NCBI RefSeq assembly: GCF_014145395.1
Contig: NZ_JACHTE010000002.1
Coordinates: 248,001-312,000 of the forward strand
Direction: 5' to 3'
DNA length: 64,000 bases
Source: Marilutibacter penaei
GTDB lineage: Bacteria > Pseudomonadota > Gammaproteobacteria > Xanthomonadales > Xanthomonadaceae
Within the stretch, counting starts at the first letter, position 1, and each line of letters starts with the position of its first letter. The notes beneath the pieces are model-generated. The model did not search any database. It saw only the letters and a program-made list of their open reading frames with translations, and was not told the DNA's origin. Below are positions 1 through 8,613 of this stretch, one piece after another. The translations under genes were made by a program, and so were the position numbers.

Positions 1-6
1 GCACGA

Positions 7-1023
7 TCAAGGCACGGCCTGGTCGATCAGCAGGGCCGCCTTGGCGCCATCGCCCAGATCCACCTGCACGGGGCTCGAGGCGAGGTCGCCCGGCGCGGGG
101 GTGGCGTTGCCACTGCGCGAGATGCGCGCGACCAGCTCCACCCGTTCCAGTTGCGACAGCTTCATCGTCGGCATCGGGCTGTCGCCGTCCCCCAGCGTGA
201 CTGTCGTCGGCAGTTGCGAGGCCGGCAGGCGCTTCACCGCGACGGGCATGGGTGGGCCGCCCGGCTGGCGGGCGATCACGAACAGTGTGGCATTGCCCGG
301 CACGTCGGCCCCGACCGCGGGGTCCAGCGAGACGGACACGGTGATGCCCGGCGGCGGCGCCCCCGCGTCGTCCGCGAGCGGAGGCAGGCCGGCCTCCTGC
401 CGCGCCAGCGCGATCTGCTCGCGCAGGGGCCGGGCCGTGGACGCGTCGACGGCGCCGAGCAGCGGTGCCCAGGTCTCGGCGGCGGCCCGCGCATCACCGG
501 CCTGGCGACGCGCAATGCCCAGGAACCAGCGTGCGCGCTGGTGCATCGGCTGCAGTTCGACCGCGCGCTCCAGCATGCTGACCGCGGCCCCGTCGAAGCG
601 GCGCTCGGGATCGGCCATCGCCCGGGCCTCGGCCGCTTCGGCGAGCAGGTCCGGATCGTCGGGCGACTGGCTGAGTGCCTTGGCGAAGGCCTGCCCGGCC
701 TTCCCGGTGTTGCCCTGGGTCAGGTAGGCATTCGCCAGCAGGCGCCAGCCCTCCGGCTGTGCCGGATCCTCGGCCAGTTTCGCCTCGAGCTGCGCGATCG
801 CGTCGTCCAGCGTGGCGGGCATCTCGTTGCGGCGTGCGGACGGATCCAGCGCGGCAGGCGTTCCCAGGACGAAGTAAAGGCTGCCGGTGAGCACCAGCAG
901 GGCGGCGACCAGGGCCAGGCCCGTTGCACGCGACTGCCGCCACAGGGGGCTGAGGACCCATGCCAGGGACAGCACCGCCAGCACGACGGCGGCCAGGACG
1001 AAGAGGCTTGCCTGGGTCGTCAT
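7..1023 (-). CDS. ccmI: Cytochrome c maturation protein CcmI (TPR apocytochrome chaperone)
   Basis: Last gene of the ccm operon, 338 aa. CcmI is a membrane-anchored chaperone that holds unfolded apocytochrome c for heme ligation by CcmF/CcmH. Two hydrophobic segments lie at about residues 5-24 and 36-54. A tetratricopeptide region follows at about 70-190 (starting near DDAIAQLEAKLAEDP), then an extracytoplasmic beta-rich C-terminal domain at about 220-335. The ATG at 1023 shares its A with the ccmH TGA stop. Two GTG codons lie just upstream (1026, 1029), but the overlapping ATG fits the coupling seen elsewhere in the operon. In E. coli this region is fused to CcmH; here it is separate, as in many other proteobacteria. 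The assignment rests on operon position plus TPR architecture. Confidence 0.9.
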   Translation of the reverse strand: MTTQASLFVLAAVVLAVLSLAWVLSPLWRQSRATGLALVAALLVLTGSLYFVLGTPAALDPSARRNEMPATLDDAIAQLEAKLAEDPAQPEGWRLLANAYLTQGNTGKAGQAFAKALSQSPDDPDLLAEAAEARAMADPERRFDGAAVSMLERAVELQPMHQRARWFLGIARRQAGDARAAAETWAPLLGAVDASTARPLREQIALARQEAGLPPLADDAGAPPPGITVSVSLDPAVGADVPGNATLFVIARQPGGPPMPVAVKRLPASQLPTTVTLGDGDSPMPTMKLSQLERVELVARISRSGNATPAPGDLASSPVQVDLGDGAKAALLIDQAVP

Positions 1024-1469
1024 CACCACTCCTGCTCGTCATCGAGCGGCACCGGGTCGCGGCCCGCGTGGCGGCGGACCGCCCACAGCACGCCGAGGCC
1101 GCCCAGCACCAGCACCAGGGCCGGGCCGAACCAGAGCAGCCAGGTCCGGGAGGCGACCTCGGGGCGGTAGAGGACGAACTCGCCGTAGCGCTCCACCAGG
1201 TACGCCTTCACTTCCGCGTCGCTGCGGCCCTCACGCATCAGCGCGAGCACTTCGCGCCGCAGGTCGACCGCGATCTGCGCGTTGGAATCCGCCAGCGACT
1301 GGTTCTGGCACATCACGCAGCGCAGTTCGACGACGAGCGCGTGGAAACGCTGCTCCTCGGCGGCGTCGTTGAACGCGAGCGGGGTCGGGTCGGCCACCTG
1401 CGCCGATGCCACCCGGGCGACGGGCAACACCAGCACGAGGCCCAGCAGCACGGCGAGCAGCGGGCGCAT
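1023..1469 (-). CDS. ccmH: Cytochrome c-type biogenesis protein CcmH (apocytochrome thioredoxin-like)
   Basis: 148 aa. CcmH reduces the CXXCH cysteines of apocytochrome c and works with CcmF in the heme lyase. It has an N-terminal signal segment (residues 1-23), the redox motif LRCVMCQNQSLADS at about 49-62 with its two cysteines intact, the following helical domain, and a C-terminal membrane anchor at about 109-130. This is the short, single-domain CcmH. The ATG at 1469 overlaps the TGA of the upstream dsbE/ccmG gene (sequence TGATG). The open frame extends further upstream, but that part lies inside dsbE in another frame and is not coding. Confidence 0.95.
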   Translation of the reverse strand: MRPLLAVLLGLVLVLPVARVASAQVADPTPLAFNDAAEEQRFHALVVELRCVMCQNQSLADSNAQIAVDLRREVLALMREGRSDAEVKAYLVERYGEFVLYRPEVASRTWLLWFGPALVLVLGGLGVLWAVRRHAGRDPVPLDDEQEW

Positions 1470-2047
1470 CAGCGGGGCTCCGCCGGTGCGATGCCGAGCG
1501 CGTCCAGCAGCGGGACCAGCTCGGTGTCGACGGTCGCCTGGTCCACCGCGCCCACGTGCTTCCAGCGGACGATGCCGTCCGCGTCGACGAGGAAGGTCTC
1601 GGGCGCGCCGTAGATGCCCCAGTCCAGCGCGGCGGTGCTGTCGTGGTCGACCAGCACGACCCAGTAGGGGTTGCCGAACTGCTCCAGCCAGCGCATCGCG
1701 TCGGCGTGCTCGTCCTTCCAGTTGTAGCCGATGACATGCACGCGGCGGGTCTCGGCGAAGCGGGTCAGGACCGGATGTTCGACCCGGCACTCCGGGCACC
1801 AGCTGCCCCACACGTTGAGCAGGTAGGGCGTGCCCTTCAGCTCCTCGGAGGACATCAAACGGCCGGGCTCGTGCAGTACGGGCAGCTCGAAGGTCGGCGC
1901 CGGCTTGCCGATCAGCGGCGAGGGCAGGGCTTCGCGATCGGGATTGCGGGCCAGCCACAGGCCCGCGGCCAGCAACAGGCCCAGCAGCCCGACGACGGCC
2001 AGTGGCAGCCAGCGCATGACGGAACCGGTTCGCGGGGCATCGCTCAT
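1469..2047 (-). CDS. dsbE: Thiol:disulfide interchange protein CcmG/DsbE
   Basis: 192 aa periplasmic thioredoxin-like reductant for cytochrome c maturation. It has a single N-terminal membrane anchor at about residues 12-33, then the CcmG family start (GKPAPTFELPVL), the active site WCPEC in VWGSWCPECRVEHP, and the cis-proline region YGAPETFLVD typical of the family. It acts downstream of DsbD to keep CcmH or the apocytochrome reduced. The ATG at 2047 overlaps the ccmF TGA (ATGA), so translation is probably coupled. Confidence 0.95.
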   Translation of the reverse strand: MSDAPRTGSVMRWLPLAVVGLLGLLLAAGLWLARNPDREALPSPLIGKPAPTFELPVLHEPGRLMSSEELKGTPYLLNVWGSWCPECRVEHPVLTRFAETRRVHVIGYNWKDEHADAMRWLEQFGNPYWVVLVDHDSTAALDWGIYGAPETFLVDADGIVRWKHVGAVDQATVDTELVPLLDALGIAPAEPR

Positions 2048-3996
2048 GCGGCGTTCTCCAGTTGGCGGGCCGAGGGCGCGATGCGGAAGCGACGGTCGCA
2101 GGCGGTGACGAAGCCGCCCAGCATCATCAGCAGTGCGCCGGCCCAGATCCAGCGGACAAAGGGCTTCACGTGCACGCGCAGCGCCCAGGCGCCGCCGCCC
2201 AGCGGCTCGCCGAGTGCGACATACAGGTCACGCGTGATGCCGCGATCGATCGCCGACTCGGTCATCACCTGGCCGCCACTGGCATAGGCGCGCTTCTCCG
2301 GGTGCAGGACGGCGATGCGTTGCTCGCCCTCGAACACCGTCACGCTGCCGCGGTCGGCTTCGTAATTCGGGCCGGGGTGGTGCACGACCTCGTCGAGACG
2401 GAAGCGGTAGCCGCCGAGTTCCACGGATTCACCGGGCGATACCGCGACTTCACGTTGCTGGGCCATGCCCTCGGTCAGCAGTGCGCCGACCAGGAACACC
2501 GCAATGCCGAAGTGCGCCAGCGCCATGCCTGCCATCTCGGGCGTCAGGCGGCCGCTGGCCTTGAGCCGCAGCCACACGAAGCGCAGCGTGCCCGCGCCGA
2601 CCCAGGCCGCGCCCGCAACGCCCGCCGCGACTTTCCACGGCCCTTGCGGCGCCATGAAAAAGGCCGCCACGCCGGCCAGCAGCGCGAGGCCCAGCCACGG
2701 CGCCAGCAGCGCCACCGGGCGGCTCACCTGCTCGCGCTGCCAGCGGGTGACCGGCCCGAACGGCACCAGCGCGACCAGCGGTGCCATCAGCACGATGAAC
2801 ATCAACGCGAAGTAGGGCGGGCCAACCGAGATCTTGCCCAGTTCCAGCGCGTCGGCCAGCAGCGGGTACAGCGTGCCGAGCAGGACCATGGCGCAGGCGG
2901 TCGTGAGCAGCAGGTTGTTGACCAGTAGCAGGGTCTCGCGCGAATTCGCGGCGAAGGGTTTGCCGTCGACGGTGCGGCCCTCGACCTGCGTGCCCGGCGC
3001 GCGCAGCGCATAGAGCAGCAGCGAACCGCCGATCACCAGGCCGAGGAAGACCAGGATGAAGACGCCGCGCGCCGGGTCGGCGGCGAAGGAGTGCACGCTG
3101 GTGAGCACGCCCGAGCGCACCAGGAAGGCGCCCAGCAGCGACAGCGAGAAGGTCGCGATGGCCAGCAGCAGCGTCCAGCTGCGGAAGCTGCCGCGCTTCT
3201 CCGTGACCGCCTGCGAATGGATCAGTGCCGCGCCGGCCAGCCACGGCATGAAGCTGGCGTTCTCGACCGGGTCCCAGAACCACCAGCCGCCCCAGCCCAG
3301 CTCGTAGTAGGCCCACCAGCTGCCCAGCGCGATGCCCAGGGTCAGGAACGCCCAGGCGATGTTCGTCCATGGCCGCGTCCAGCGCAGCCAGCGGGCGTCG
3401 ACGCGGCCGTCCAGCAGGGCCGCGACCGAGAAGGCGAACGACACCGCGAAGCCCACGTAGCCCATGTAGAGCATCGGGGGATGGATCGCCATGCCCGGGT
3501 CCTGCAGCAGCGGGTTCAGGTCGCGGCCCTCGAGCGGCGCCGGCAGCACGCGCTCGAATGGGTTGCTGGTGAACACCAGGAACGCCAGGAAGCCGGTTGC
3601 GACGATGCCGAGCACGCCGAGTACGCGCGCCAGCACGGTGTCCGGCAGGCGCTTGGAGAACAGCGCCACCGCGGCCGTCCACACGGCAATGACCAGCACC
3701 CACAGCAGTAGCGAACCTTCGTGCGAGCCCCACACCGCGGTGATCCGGTAGCCCAGCGGCAGCAGGGTGTTGCTGTGCAGCGCCACGTACTCGACCGAAA
3801 AATCCTGCACGACGAAGGCGTGGGTCAGGATCGCGTAGGCGATGCCGACCAGGACCAGCTGCGCGTACGCCGCGGGGCGGGCGACCGCCATCCAGGCCGG
3901 CATTCCGCGCTGGGCGCCCAGCAGGGGCAATGTGCCCTGCAGGACGGCGACCAGCAGGGCAAGGATGAGGGCGACCTGGCCGAGTTCGGGCAGCAC
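2044..3996 (-). CDS. ccmF: Heme lyase CcmF
   Basis: 650 aa polytopic inner-membrane protein that transfers heme from holo-CcmE to apocytochrome c. The tryptophan-rich WWD heme-handling motif is visible at about residues 233-247 (LGWGGWWFWDPVENAS), with conserved histidines before and after it (SHEGS near 91, HPPMLY near 172, LIHSQ near 259). About 15 hydrophobic segments span the protein and a periplasmic domain lies near the C-terminus (residues 510-610). Length is normal for the family. The start is a GTG at 3996 overlapping the ccmE TAG stop (TAGTG). Confidence 0.96.
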   Translation of the reverse strand: MLPELGQVALILALLVAVLQGTLPLLGAQRGMPAWMAVARPAAYAQLVLVGIAYAILTHAFVVQDFSVEYVALHSNTLLPLGYRITAVWGSHEGSLLLWVLVIAVWTAAVALFSKRLPDTVLARVLGVLGIVATGFLAFLVFTSNPFERVLPAPLEGRDLNPLLQDPGMAIHPPMLYMGYVGFAVSFAFSVAALLDGRVDARWLRWTRPWTNIAWAFLTLGIALGSWWAYYELGWGGWWFWDPVENASFMPWLAGAALIHSQAVTEKRGSFRSWTLLLAIATFSLSLLGAFLVRSGVLTSVHSFAADPARGVFILVFLGLVIGGSLLLYALRAPGTQVEGRTVDGKPFAANSRETLLLVNNLLLTTACAMVLLGTLYPLLADALELGKISVGPPYFALMFIVLMAPLVALVPFGPVTRWQREQVSRPVALLAPWLGLALLAGVAAFFMAPQGPWKVAAGVAGAAWVGAGTLRFVWLRLKASGRLTPEMAGMALAHFGIAVFLVGALLTEGMAQQREVAVSPGESVELGGYRFRLDEVVHHPGPNYEADRGSVTVFEGEQRIAVLHPEKRAYASGGQVMTESAIDRGITRDLYVALGEPLGGGAWALRVHVKPFVRWIWAGALLMMLGGFVTACDRRFRIAPSARQLENAA

Positions 3997-4481
3997 TACG
4001 GCGTATCCGTGGCCGGGGCGGCGCCGGCGTCCACGTCATGCTTCTGGTGCGCCTGGCCCATCTTGTCGGCGACTTCCTTCGGCATGTAGTTCTCGTCGTG
4101 CTTGGCGAGGATCTCCTCGGCCACGAACCGGTCGCCCTGCATGCGGCCGGTGGCGACCACGGCCTGGTTCTCGCGGAACAGGTCGGGGAGGATCCCGGTG
4201 TAGCTGACCGGCAGTTCGGCATCGCCGTCGGTGACCCGGAAGGTCGCCTCGAGCGAGCCTTCGGCACGGTGGAAGGAGTCCTTGGCGACCATGCCGCCCA
4301 GGCGGAAGCGCGTCTCGCCCGACGCGACCGCGGCCCCGGCCGCACCACTGATGACTTCGTTCGGGGTGTACAGGTAGGCCATGTTGCGCTGGAGCGCCAT
4401 GGCGACGAGCACGGCGGCGATGCCGGCGGCGGCGACCAGGGCCAGCACCCACAACAGGCGGCGACGACGGACGGGATTCAT
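3996..4481 (-). CDS. ccmE: Heme chaperone CcmE
   Basis: 161 aa membrane-anchored periplasmic heme chaperone that binds heme covalently after delivery by CcmABCD and passes it to CcmF. An N-terminal anchor at about 9-30 is followed by the OB-fold domain. The covalent heme histidine is H128 in AKHDENYMP, with the supporting tyrosine Y132. A short His/Asp tail follows, as is common in the family. It lies 10 nt after ccmD and is immediately followed by ccmF. Confidence 0.96.
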   Translation of the reverse strand: MNPVRRRRLLWVLALVAAAGIAAVLVAMALQRNMAYLYTPNEVISGAAGAAVASGETRFRLGGMVAKDSFHRAEGSLEATFRVTDGDAELPVSYTGILPDLFRENQAVVATGRMQGDRFVAEEILAKHDENYMPKEVADKMGQAHQKHDVDAGAAPATDTP

Positions 4482-4491
4482 GCGGTCAGGC

Positions 4492-4674
4492 TCAACGGGT
4501 CAATTCTTCGGGGGGCGTGGCGGCGTCGCGCTTGGCAAGCGCGGCTTCGCGCGCGACGCGCTGGCGGGCACGCTGCCGCTCGCGGCGGACCTGCAGGTGG
4601 GGCGACAGCCAGTCCCACAGCATCACCGCGACGAACACGGCATAGGCGCCGATCACGTAGCCCTGGTAGCTCAT
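4492..4674 (-). CDS. ccmD: Heme exporter protein CcmD
   Basis: Small 60 aa protein with one transmembrane helix at about residues 5-25 ([20 protein letters not shown]) and a charged, cytoplasmic Arg-rich tail. CcmD stabilises the CcmABC-CcmE complex and helps release holo-CcmE. The ATG at 4674 overlaps the TGA of ccmC (ATGA). Identification depends on size, topology and its exact place between ccmC and ccmE; sequence conservation in this family is low. Confidence 0.9.
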   Translation of the reverse strand: MSYQGYVIGAYAVFVAVMLWDWLSPHLQVRRERQRARQRVAREAALAKRDAATPPEELTR

Positions 4675-5414
4675 CGGGGCACCTCGGCGGTGGTCCAGGC
4701 CTTGCCGGCCTCGCGGTGCAGGTTGTCGGCACGGGCGCGGACCAGCAGCGATCCGGCGAACCAGAACTTGGTGCCGATGACGACCCACCACAGCGGCCAC
4801 ATCATGCTGGCGTCCATGCTGGATTCGCCGAACAGGCGGATGGTCTGGCCCTGGTGCAGCGAGTTCCACCACACCACGGAATAGCGGATCACCGGGAGCA
4901 GGACCACGCCGACGATCGCCAGCAGGCCGGCGGCGCGGGCGGCGGCGCGGCGGTCGTCGATGGCGTGGTACAGGCCGATCACGCCGAGGTACATGAACAG
5001 CAGCACCAGCTCGGTGGTCAGGCGCGGGTCCCAGTCCCACCAGGTGCCCCACATCGGCTTGCCCCAGATCGACCCGGTGGAGAGGGTGATGACGGTGAAG
5101 CCGGCGCCGATCGGCGCGCAGGCCATCGCCAGGATCTCGCACAGCTTGATGCGCCAGATCAGGGCAATCGCCGCATAGAACGCCATCGCACCGAACACGG
5201 CCAGGCTCATCCAGGCCGCCGGGACATGGATGTACAGGATGCGGAAGCTGTCGCCCTGCTGGTAGTCGGCGGGCACCTGGAACAGGGCGCCGTACAGGCC
5301 CACTGCGATCAGCAGCAGGCCGATCCCATGGCCCCAGGGGGCCCAGCGCGCCGCGAACCGGTCGAAGTAGGGCGGCGAGCCCAGTTTGTGGAACCACAGG
5401 ACGATTGGATTCAT
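4671..5414 (-). CDS. ccmC: Heme ABC transporter permease / heme-handling protein CcmC
   Basis: 247 aa inner-membrane protein with six hydrophobic segments. It presents heme to CcmE through its WWD domain, seen here as GKPMWGTWWDWDPRLT at about residues 118-133, with flanking heme-ligand histidines (YIHVPAAW near 61-68, NSLHQG near 185). The start is ATG 5414 (MNPIVLWFHKLG). The open frame continues upstream through ccmB in another frame, which is not coding. The 38-nt gap to ccmB is the largest inside the operon. Confidence 0.96.
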   Translation of the reverse strand: MNPIVLWFHKLGSPPYFDRFAARWAPWGHGIGLLLIAVGLYGALFQVPADYQQGDSFRILYIHVPAAWMSLAVFGAMAFYAAIALIWRIKLCEILAMACAPIGAGFTVITLSTGSIWGKPMWGTWWDWDPRLTTELVLLFMYLGVIGLYHAIDDRRAAARAAGLLAIVGVVLLPVIRYSVVWWNSLHQGQTIRLFGESSMDASMMWPLWWVVIGTKFWFAGSLLVRARADNLHREAGKAWTTAEVPR

Positions 5415-5452
5415 GCGCTCTTTCAGCCTGCCGTCCACCGGGACGGCGGGTA

Positions 5453-6139
5453 TCAGTTCAGGGCGATGCGGATCGCCGCGGCGGCCGCGACCGGTGCCAG
5501 CACCAGGGCCAGCAACAGGCCGGCCCCCATCCACAGCAACGCACCGGTGGATTCCAGTCCCTGGGCCGATGCCGCGACACTGCCCGCGCCGAACACCAGG
5601 ACCGGGACGTACAGGGGCAATGCCAGCAGGGCCACGAGTATACCGGAGCGCCTCATGCCGACGGTGAGCGCCGCCACAACCGCGCCGATCAGGCTGAGGG
5701 TCGGCGTGCCGAGTGCCAACGAGGCCATCAGGACCGGCAACTGCGCGTGGGGCAGCCGCAGCATTTCCGCCAGCAGCGGGGCGGCCAGCAGCAGGGGCAG
5801 CGCGGTGGTCGTCCAGTGCATCAGGGTGCGGACGCCGACCAGCCACGCCAGCGGTACCGGTGCCAGCATCCACTGTTCCAGCGAGCCGTCCTCGGCATCG
5901 CCGCGGAACAGGCTGTCGAGCGATAACTGGCCGGCCAGCAGCACGGCCAGCCACAACACCGCCGGCGCGACCCGCGCGAGGATGTCCGGCTCATTGCCCA
6001 GCGCGAGCGCGAACAGCACCACCACGAGCAGGGCGAACAGCGCCGGCTGGAGGGCATCTCCCCGGCGGCGCCAGACCAGCCTCAGGTCGCGCAGCACCAG
6101 GCTGCGGGCGGTGCCGGCAAGGGACGGGCGGGCACTCAA
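5453..6139 (-). CDS. ccmB: Heme exporter permease CcmB
   Basis: 228 aa ABC permease with six hydrophobic segments, partner of the ATPase CcmA. The CcmAB complex uses ATP to release holo-CcmE from CcmC. Family features include [15 protein letters not shown] at the N-terminus and the segment [17 protein letters not shown] in the first third. No in-frame ATG lies near the N-terminus. The best start is a TTG at 6139 that overlaps the ccmA TGA stop (TTGA), giving the usual family length. The start is inferred from overlap and length. Confidence 0.92.
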   Translation of the reverse strand: MSARPSLAGTARSLVLRDLRLVWRRRGDALQPALFALLVVVLFALALGNEPDILARVAPAVLWLAVLLAGQLSLDSLFRGDAEDGSLEQWMLAPVPLAWLVGVRTLMHWTTTALPLLLAAPLLAEMLRLPHAQLPVLMASLALGTPTLSLIGAVVAALTVGMRRSGILVALLALPLYVPVLVFGAGSVAASAQGLESTGALLWMGAGLLLALVLAPVAAAAAIRIALN

Positions 6140-6777
6140 TGGGGCCTCCGCAGTTCCAGAAGCTGGGTGCGCACCGGCGGTGCGGCGTAGGCGCCATGGG
6201 TGGTCACCAGGGTCGCGCCCCCGTCGGCCAGGTGGGCCTTGACCATGCGGTTGACGAGTTCGATGCCCTGCAGGTCCAGGTTGGCGTAGGGCTCGTCCAT
6301 CAGCCACAGCGGCGCGGGTGACAGCCACAGCCGCGCCAGCGACAGGCGTTTCTTCTGCCCCGCCGACAGCTGGCGGGCGAGGGCGTCCTCGTAGCCGGCC
6401 AGCCCGACCACCTCGAGCGCGGCTTCGATCGACTGGTTCGGCCGGCGGCCCTGCAGCCCGCACAGGTATTCCAGGTTCTCGACCACGCTGAGGTCGGCCT
6501 TGGCCCCCGGGAGATGGCCGAGGTAGGCGGTTGTTTCCGCGCGCAGCAGCGCTTCGGCGGGCCGGCCGTCGAAGGCCACGGTGCCCGCGTCGGCGCGCAG
6601 CAGGCCGGCGAGGACGCGCAGCAGGGTCGTCTTGCCGGCCCCGTTGGCCCCCTGCACCAGCAAGGCTTCGCCGCGACCGACCTCGAAATCGAGGGGGCCG
6701 AACACCGGTACGTCGTTGCGCAGGAAACGCAGGCCCTGGACGTACATCAGGGGCGCAGGGCGGGCATCGGGGCTCAT
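6136..6777 (-). CDS. ccmA: Heme exporter ATP-binding protein CcmA
   Basis: 213 aa ABC ATPase, first gene of the ccm operon. Walker A is [11 protein letters not shown] (about residues 44-54), the ABC signature is [15 protein letters not shown] (about 131-145), and Walker [13 protein letters not shown] follows at about 155-166, with the switch His in LVTTHG. The ATG at 6777 is chosen because the protein then begins a few residues before the first conserved strand; a longer frame reaches 6882 but has no family similarity. A TAGAAT -10-like box lies 44 nt upstream (6821-6826). Confidence 0.95.
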   Translation of the reverse strand: MSPDARPAPLMYVQGLRFLRNDVPVFGPLDFEVGRGEALLVQGANGAGKTTLLRVLAGLLRADAGTVAFDGRPAEALLRAETTAYLGHLPGAKADLSVVENLEYLCGLQGRRPNQSIEAALEVVGLAGYEDALARQLSAGQKKRLSLARLWLSPAPLWLMDEPYANLDLQGIELVNRMVKAHLADGGATLVTTHGAYAAPPVRTQLLELRRPH

Positions 6778-6820
6778 CGGTCGATCGCGTGGCCCGGGTG
6801 GGCGGTGCCGAGGTGCCGGC

Positions 6821-6826
6821 ATTCTA
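6821..6826 (-). promoter_or_regulatory. Putative -10 element of the ccm operon
   Basis: On the minus strand this reads TAGAAT, one of the recurring -10-like hexamers in this window, 44 nt upstream of the ccmA ATG. No convincing -35 hexamer sits at 16-18 bp. Assigned by pattern and position only. Confidence 0.35.
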
Positions 6827-6853
6827 CCGGAGCGCGCAGGGGCACCCCGGGTG

Positions 6854-7348
6854 TCAGTCCTCGCCCGGCCAGTGCCGGCCACAGTCCCAGTCGACGCAGG
6901 GGAGATCGGGCGCGCCGTCGGGCGCGGCCACGCTCATCCTCAGGCGCACCGGCTCGCCATGCTCCCAGAACAGGACGCCGGCCTGCCCGAACTCGACGGC
7001 CAGCGTGTCCAACACGTCGCGGTCGATGCCGGCGGCCAGCCAGCCTTCCTCGATCCACTGGCCGCTGGCGTCCGACGACGTCGCCGGATGCAGTTCGAGG
7101 TCGAAGGATTCGAGGCGTGCGCGAAGGCGGGCCGACGCCTCGGCATTGGCGGTGCCGGGTACCGGGCGCGACGCTGGGTTCCACGCGGTGATGTAGCCGT
7201 AGCTGCGGTTCGCGCAGTAGGCCTCGAGGTCGACGGCGGGCGCGCCGACCTCCAGCGCGATCGCGTCGCCGTCCACGCGCACGACATAGCGCGCCGCCAC
7301 GAAGGCGGCGGCGAGCTCGGCGGCGTCGACGACCTGGAATTCCTGCAT
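6854..7348 (-). CDS. DUF3293 domain-containing protein
   Basis: 164 aa soluble protein matching the DUF3293 family: an N-terminal [10 protein letters not shown] segment, the central core [10 protein letters not shown] with [13 protein letters not shown] following, and a C-terminal [18 protein letters not shown]. The family is widespread in proteobacteria and its function is unknown. The ATG at 7348 is supported by a promoter that ends 8 nt before it (TTGCCA, 17 bp, GACACT), which leaves no room for a ribosome-binding site. The frame continues upstream but would cross that promoter and the divergent aminotransferase. It is not part of the ccm operon. Confidence 0.8.
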   Translation of the reverse strand: MQEFQVVDAAELAAAFVAARYVVRVDGDAIALEVGAPAVDLEAYCANRSYGYITAWNPASRPVPGTANAEASARLRARLESFDLELHPATSSDASGQWIEEGWLAAGIDRDVLDTLAVEFGQAGVLFWEHGEPVRLRMSVAAPDGAPDLPCVDWDCGRHWPGED

Positions 7349-7356
7349 GTGGGGAC

Positions 7357-7385
7357 AGTGTCCGCCGGACCGCGTCCGCTGGCAA
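7357..7385 (-). promoter_or_regulatory. Sigma70-type promoter of the DUF3293 gene, predicted leaderless
   Basis: Read on the minus strand: TTGCCA at 7385-7380, a 17-bp spacer, GACACT at 7362-7357, then 8 nt to the ATG at 7348. Five of six bases match TTGACA. Initiation 7-9 nt after the -10 would place the 5' end at or next to the A of the ATG. The divergent aminotransferase -10 (7414-7419) lies only about 30 bp away. Confidence 0.5.
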
Positions 7386-7413
7386 TGGACTTCGGCGCCA
7401 TCCGCGGCCCGCG

Positions 7414-7419
7414 TACACT
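7414..7419 (+). promoter_or_regulatory. Putative -10 element of the aminotransferase/omega-amidase operon
   Basis: TACACT, 32 nt upstream of the ATG at 7452. It matches the TANACT form seen before several other genes here. The -35 position is poor (TTCGGC at 17 bp). Confidence 0.35.
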
Positions 7420-7451
7420 TCCAGACCTGCCCGAAGGATGCCGTGTTCGTG

Positions 7452-8600
7452 ATGACGCCGGAAACCAAGCTGCCCAAGGTGGGCACCACCATCTTCACCG
7501 TAATGTCCCAGCTGGCCGTCGAGCACCAGGCGGTGAACCTCGGCCAGGGCTTCCCCGACTTCGCGGTGCCGCCGCGGCTGGTGGAGGCGCTGGACAAGGC
7601 GATGCGCGATGGCCTCAACCAGTACGCGCCCGCGCACGGCCTGCCGGCGCTGCGGATGGCGATCGCCGACAAGACCGCGCGCTGCTATGGCCACCGTCCG
7701 GATCCCGACGCGGAGATCACGGTGACGTCCGGTGCCAGCGAGGCCATTTTCGACGCCATCCATGCGGTCGTGCGCCCCGGCGACGAAGTCGTCGTGCTCG
7801 ACCCCTGCTACGACTGCTACGAGCCGGCGATCGACCTGGCCGGCGGCGTCGCCGTGCATGTCCCGCTCGATCCGGCGACCTTCGCCATCGACTGGGATGC
7901 GGTGGCTGCGGCATTCACCCCGCGCACGCGCCTGCTGATGGTCAATACGCCGCACAACCCGTCCGGCGCGATGTTCGACGCGACCGACATCGAGCGCCTG
8001 ACCGCATTGCTTGAGGGCACCGGTGTGCTGCTGCTGTCCGACGAGGTCTACGAGCACATCGTGTTCGACGGCGCACGCCACGAGTCGATCCTGCGCCACG
8101 CCGCGCTGCGCGAGCGCGCCTTCGTCGTGTCGAGTTTCGGCAAGACCTACCACTGCACCGGCTGGAAGGTCGGCTATTGCGTGGCGCCGCCGGCGCTGAC
8201 CGCCGAGTTCCGCAAGGTGCACCAGTACAACACCTTCTGCACGTTCACCCCGGCGCAGGCCGCGTTCGCCGAGATGATCCAGGCCGAGCCCGGGCACTAC
8301 GAGACGCTGGGTGCGTTCTACGAGGTGAAGCGCGACCGCTTCCGCGAGCAGCTGCTCACGACGAAGCTCAAGCCCCTGCCGGTGCCGGGCGGCTACTTCC
8401 AGCTGGTGGACTACAGCGCGGTCAGCGACCTCGACGATGCCGCGTTCTGCCGCTGGCTGACGGAGGAGAAAGGCGTGGCAGCGATCCCGCTGTCGCCGTT
8501 CTACGCCGTGCCGCCGCCGGGCCAGCGCCTGGCGCGCCTGTGTTTCGCCAAGAACGCGGCCACGCTGGACGAGGCGATCACGCGCCTGCAGCGACTCTGA
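7452..8600 (+). CDS. PLP-dependent methionine/glutamine aminotransferase (YbdL/MtnE-like)
   Basis: 382 aa class I/II aminotransferase. Visible active-site elements are NTPHNPSG (N169 region), SDEVYEHIVFDG (D197, Y200), the Schiff-base lysine K231 in SSFGKTYHCTGWKVGY, and an Arg near the C-terminus (ARLCFAKN). HCTGWKVGY and the pairing with an omega-amidase match YbdL/glutamine transaminase K proteins, which use glutamine or methionine as amino donor and can regenerate methionine from 4-methylthio-2-oxobutanoate in methionine salvage. The start is ATG 7452; a GTG lies one codon earlier. It ends 13 nt before the amidase, so the two form an operon. Substrate is inferred from family and context. 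Confidence 0.9.
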   Translation: MTPETKLPKVGTTIFTVMSQLAVEHQAVNLGQGFPDFAVPPRLVEALDKAMRDGLNQYAPAHGLPALRMAIADKTARCYGHRPDPDAEITVTSGASEAIFDAIHAVVRPGDEVVVLDPCYDCYEPAIDLAGGVAVHVPLDPATFAIDWDAVAAAFTPRTRLLMVNTPHNPSGAMFDATDIERLTALLEGTGVLLLSDEVYEHIVFDGARHESILRHAALRERAFVVSSFGKTYHCTGWKVGYCVAPPALTAEFRKVHQYNTFCTFTPAQAAFAEMIQAEPGHYETLGAFYEVKRDRFREQLLTTKLKPLPVPGGYFQLVDYSAVSDLDDAAFCRWLTEEKGVAAIPLSPFYAVPPPGQRLARLCFAKNAATLDEAITRLQRL

Positions 8601-8613
8601 GGAAGGAACGGCA

